From: Acephala macrosclerotiorum
Taxonomy: Eukaryota > Ascomycota > Leotiomycetes > Helotiales > Mollisiaceae
Reading direction: 5' to 3'
Assembly: GCA_014904845.1 (NCBI GenBank)
Contig: MU119205.1
Coordinates: forward strand, 124,001 to 188,000
Length of the DNA: 64,000 nt
Shown here piece by piece: positions 60,228-64,000 of this stretch. The position numbers were made by a program, and so were the translations under genes. The notes under the pieces are model-generated. The model searched no databases, had not been told where the DNA came from, and was given only the letters and a program-made list of their open reading frames with translations. Each line of letters starts with the position of its first letter. The stretch's first letter is position 1.

Positions 60228-60871
60228 CTAGCAATACTCAAAGTACGTCTTTCTTGTACAGACAAGCTTCACCTTTCTATAGACATGGTCCTCGCATTTT
60301 TCTGACTTTGAGAGCAATTTAGGTAGTCCACTGTGCTTTTTAGAGTTAGATTTCATATGTGTTAGCACGTCCATTCTCAAATCGTCGTTTTTCAAACCAT
60401 CGGAGGACCCCTGCAGGGTCCAACTCCCACTCTTTTTGGGGTGTGTGCACATGTAGAATTCAGAATGGACCACCCGCACAATAAGTTGACGGAGGCGAAA
60501 TGTCTGTGTCGTGTTCTCATATGCCCAGATCATAATTTTCGTCGCTAGCAAGCGTTTGAATTTGGCGCAATTGGTTATGGGAGAGCTCATGGTGCGATTG
60601 ATGAGATATTTATGGCTTATGCTCCTGCAGAACAATATAGTTCGATGCGATTCTGAACTCCTTCTTCAACCTTCTTTTCCGAGACGATCGGCGGAAGGGC
60701 TCCCTCGTAGACCCAGTATGAGAAGAGTTTAAAAGCTCCCAAGGTGTCCTTCGGTAAGTGCGTCTTTTGGTCTGTATTTGTCTGAAAGTACGGCGCTTTT
60801 TTGAACAGGCGGACCTGGTCGATTTGGCTAGGTTCTTGCGTCAGACCAATCCGGAAACCTACTAGCTTCAC
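60228..60871 (-). pseudogene. BTB/POZ domain protein, frame broken
   Basis: Two minus-strand frames together resemble a fungal BTB protein. The first (60871 downward) gives SQIDQVRLFKKAPYFQTNTD, then HLPKDTLGAFKLFSYWVYEG, matching the BTB core (charged dimer loop, L-P-x-D, F-x-L-F-x-x-W-x-Y-x-G). It ends ELYCSAGA at a TAA near 60617. Without a good intron the adjacent frame continues the family pattern (HKYLINRTMSS, then MIWAYENTTQTFRLRQLIVR) to a stop at 60228. This corresponds to the helical region that usually reads L-Y-V-L-A-x-K-Y. A single-base frame change near 60625 best explains it. No credible start exon was found upstream; a GTAAGC/TGCAG intron may lie at 60880-60960. Confidence 0.5.
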
Positions 60872-61584
60872 TGCATATGTACTGCTGCATGCTTAAAAAG
60901 TCAACAAGCATAGTAGAGCTCCAAATCTCGTTGTACCCTACAGGACTAACAAAAGTGCTTACCTGCCAACAGATGTTTTCGGGCCACTCATGGTTCTCTC
61001 AATGCCTGTTATGGTCTGAAATAATGATAGTGCGTCAGGAGACAAATGCAGCAGAGCCACGTGGTTCAATCCTACCTACCGATTATGAAGTGTGCCGGGT
61101 CCATATAATTGGGGAAGTTGTTCGACGACGTTTTAACTTTTTTGCAGTTCGGCATATATACGCTTGTTCCTTTCTCTACAGATAGGCTCTAAATTTATGA
61201 TGAGTCGAAAGTCGCTAGCTAAGAGTCACAAGTTGTACAAACATGAGTCAAGGAAACGTCATTGATAGTCAACAAGATAGCTTCCAAATATGTTAAGGAC
61301 CTTTGAGTGCAAGGAATCGGCAAACGAGTTGTCAGCATTGATAACGGAATCTCTTCAGATATAAAATATTGCTGGGGAATCACTCCAGGATCAGGAATCA
61401 TCGTGTTACGGGCACGAAAGCGTGAATGGAGAAGTTTGATGAATTCGTTTCCTGATACCTGAAAAGCCGATCAACGCCTGTCGCTAATTCATCTCATCTA
61501 AGACTAGGTCGCTCAAACCATAAGTAATGCTATCTCTCAATGTCCCAAAAATCATGCGACATCTAAAAACTATAACGCCCCTTC
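60872..61584. other. Intergenic, possible 5' remnants of the BTB locus
   Basis: No intact gene. On the minus strand an ATG near 60993 (MSGPKTSVG) followed by a GTAAGC donor may be the remains of a first exon of the BTB locus, but the frames do not join. Confidence 0.35.
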
Positions 61585-62414
61585 TCATGATCCTTCCCCA
61601 TGACTAGACCAAGGCTTCGGTGCATCCGTCAGCGGGACATACCTAACACCATACAGCCTCTTCTTCGTGACAACTCCATTCCCATCCTTATCAACAGTCC
61701 AGATATACTGTCTGCCACTATGCTCATCTTCGACTGGGATGAATATGCGCCCAGGACTCCTCAGCTGATCAATGAGTTCTTGGTGTAACACCACTGCCGC
61801 AGCACCGACATGAATAGCATCCCATCCCTCCTTTTCTTCCCCCTTCTCCCCGACCCAACCCTTCCTTCCATCACCAACCACGAAGCTGACCTTTCCATTG
61901 CCAAGTAACTCCTTGCCTCTCTCGCTCTTCTTCATGTTCGCATCGCCCAAATCTCTCAGTGCCTTGATATGCTCTAGCCCCACAACCTTGCCCTTTCCTT
62001 CTCTATCCTCTACACTTCCTTGTGGATATACAAGCTCGGCGAGAACAGCAGTTAGGTATCCAGATCCAGAGCCGATATCTAGGACTCGAGAGCCGGGTTT
62101 GAGGTAGGGGAGGAGAGATTCGGTCGCGTGGGCGTGCATGTGTGGCGCAGAAATGGTAGCGGCGTGGCCGATTGACTGAGGGGAGTCTTCATAAGCATAG
62201 GAGGGATCGGGACAGTAATGTGCGCGGTCGACCTGAGAAATCATTCATTAGCAAAAGAAACCTCAGGCGAGGGAGTTTGGGGGGATTGATGATAGTGAGG
62301 GAGACGGCTAACCTTCATCATAGCAGCCTTCACCGCGGGGCTATGTATCAAATCTGCCTTGAAGAGATTCTCAATGAGCTCGGCATTGCTGTTTCCAGAG
62401 CAGCGCCAGGCCAT
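61585..62414 (-). CDS. pcm: Protein-L-isoaspartate O-methyltransferase
   Basis: Exons 62313-62414 and 61585-62232 (80-bp intron); 249 residues. It methylates isoaspartyl residues in damaged proteins, using S-adenosylmethionine, to start repair. Visible signatures: N-terminal NAELIENLFKADLI, the substrate-side DRAHYCPDPSYAYEDSPQSI with GHAATISAPHMHAHATE, SAM motif I LDIGSGSGYLTAVLAEL, an acidic position in GLEHIKAL, VVGDGRKGW, WDAIHVGAAA and LRSPGRIFIPVE. A Lys/Glu/Gly-rich insert between motifs (VEDREGKGK, GEKGEEKEGW) is longer than in bacterial Pcm. The ATG at 62414 gives the family-typical MAWRCSG start. Confidence 0.95.
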
Positions 62415-63589
62415 ATTGAATATGTTCCTTCTTGTTGTACCGCCGAAAGCGCGGATGATATTGCGGAGGGAATGCACTATAATGATTGATCTCAGCTATT
62501 GTTGCTGTGATTTAGTATGGACCAGAGTTACGAAGAAGATGGGAAGCTTGTATGAAAGTTCAATTGTGTTTGTTATTTGCTGTTCGTGATTCTCAGGAGA
62601 TTATCTTTCATGAGATCAGGCTGACGCCACAGGTGGGGTTGAGATGTGGCGCTCATTCTAGCCTCGTTCGCTTACCCCGCATTTCCCCCTGAACAAATTC
62701 TCTGCATTTCCATACAAGTTGGAATTACGTAGTTCACAGTATTATTGTAGCTTCAAGCTCTAGTAGTCTATAGAGTTTGACGCGTTACTTACTGCCAATA
62801 GATTTCAGTCAGAAGTCTCTACATTGCTGAATATGGCGAGTCATGGATGGACATCCCCTGCATCAAATATCCAGGTATCCCCAAAACCTAAACACTACGA
62901 ACATTGTAGCCGGCTTTTCACTTTGTGCTGTTACCAAAATGTCAATCCGTAGCTTTCTTTTGCACGTTTTGCTTAGCCGATATCTCTGCCTTAGCTCTAA
63001 GTGTATTCACCCACACATTGAACTCAATTGTACTGAGAAGGCTCTCGATTTTAACTACAAAGTCGCCACCATTTCTTGGCTTCATGCAGAGATTACACTC
63101 AAATTCTTTTAAGGTCGCTGGAGTCCGTTATCGTACCCAGAATCAATCAGCAAGTTCTCCGAAAACTTCCTCGCAGGCTCTTTCTTTCATCACCGCTCAC
63201 GTTTTCATTTTGCCTTCCACCTTCAGCCATCCAGTTGCTCTTGTTTAGAAAGCTCTCACAAGAAACCCGAGCACCAGGTTCTCTCAGCCGTACAATCGCG
63301 CAATCGAAGACGCAATCACTTCCACCCAAAGTGCATGCGCACGAGTCAACATATATAAGCGGACAAACTAGGGGTTTAAAGGGTGCAAACACTGACAAGA
63401 AAGCAACAAAAAGCCTCCAAACGTTCACTGTCTCTCAAAACTCGGGACATACTCACTGGAAGATGGGGAGCCATGAGACACCTTTAGGTTCGGGCATAGT
63501 TGAGCTAGAAGTTAGTTGATGGCTCGATCTTGAAACTCTTAGACTGACCGCAACGTTTTCAGAAAACCCATGACATTCCAATAGTCACA
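62415..63589. other. Divergent intergenic region
   Basis: About 1.2 kb with no supported gene. A plus-strand frame at 63076-63519 lacks recognisable features. Confidence 0.4.
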
Positions 63590-64000
63590 ATGAATGACCA
63601 AGCACCTGGATTCGGCGGGTGAGTTGACTTGTCTCATGGAGAGTTACTTGTCAAACGTCAACATATGATGTCTCTCTTTCAGGGACATTTGGTCGCTGCC
63701 AGAAAGAAATGATTACTAACGAGAAGTAGCAAGCTAGGCCTTGAGATGGTAGACATGTTCGTCGGTCCAGAACTAAAGCAGTTCAAAGTCCACGACAAGT
63801 TACTGTGTGCCAAATCCCGAATTCTTCGAGAGCATGCTTCATGGACAATTCAGAGAGGCCATTGAGCTCACCATTCGACTTCCAGACGATAATCCCGTTG
63901 TATTCGATCTCTTCATAGAGTGGCTGTATTCCGGAAGCCTTCCAACAGTTGATTTGATGGGCATACCTGATTGGTTTGAGAGCCATTCTTCAATCGCATA
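63590..64000 (+). pseudogene. BTB/POZ domain gene, partial at right edge, with a probable frameshift
   Basis: Plus-strand sequence encodes the start of a BTB domain: EMVDMFVGPELKQFKVHDK then LLCAKS, and in the next frame EFFESMLHGQFREAIELTIR, LPDDNPVVFDLFIEWLYSG and SLPTVDLMGIPDWFESH to the window end. These are the standard BTB elements. The two parts are one base out of register at AAATCCCGAATTC near 63815, so either one base has been lost or there is a sequence error. A possible first exon starts at 63590 (MNDQAPGFGG) with a GTGAGT donor at 63619 and a TTTCAG acceptor at 63682. The link to the BTB part would then need a 38-nt intron, shorter than usual, so the 5' model is unresolved. Confidence 0.5.

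Overview
This is a window of filamentous ascomycete (Pezizomycotina) nuclear DNA. The evidence is short spliceosomal introns (mostly 45-85 bp, with TACTAAC-like branch sites), moderate gene density on both strands, and families typical of filamentous fungi: an ApsB/Mto1 centrosomin-like protein, a cofactor-independent phosphoglycerate mutase, a type I metacaspase and Clr5/ankyrin proteins. A leotiomycete is my guess; nothing here proves the class. No rRNA, tRNA, CRISPR array or intact transposon was recognised.

Layout. 1-3059 is gene-poor and holds two broken coding regions on the minus strand. 3060-8802 (-) is the cell-wall-integrity MAPKKK Bck1. 10526-12465 (+) is pyruvate decarboxylase. 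13054-15014 (+) is the THUMP protein Tan1 (tRNA ac4C cofactor). 16665-18224 (+) is an aminoglycoside-phosphotransferase-like protein that seems to have lost catalytic residues. 18394-20402 (-) is an SGT1/ecdysoneless protein, divergent from ApsB at 20731-25085 (+). 25484-27364 (-) is a metacaspase. About 3.9 kb with no convincing gene follows, including a 7-bp minisatellite.

31293-46059 is an accessory-looking block: two paralogous Clr5-like/ankyrin proteins in opposite orientation (31293-34196 - and 43028-46059 +) enclose a single-pass Ser/Thr-rich membrane protein (-) and an unrecognised 543-residue protein (+). From 47284 a housekeeping run resumes: iPGM (-), Mediator subunit 9 (+), tubulin cofactor C (-), a complex I 21.3 kDa/NDUFA11-like subunit (-), a Ubp2-type deubiquitinase (+) and protein-L-isoaspartate methyltransferase (-). 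Two BTB/POZ loci, both with frame breaks, lie at 60.2-60.9 kb and at the right edge.

The genes form no pathway cluster. Bck1 and the membrane protein could both belong to cell-surface stress signalling, and PDC and iPGM are both glycolytic/fermentative, but adjacency alone does not link them. Exon joins were checked by hand: every spliced model given as complete has a length divisible by three and a protein that stays in family register across each junction.
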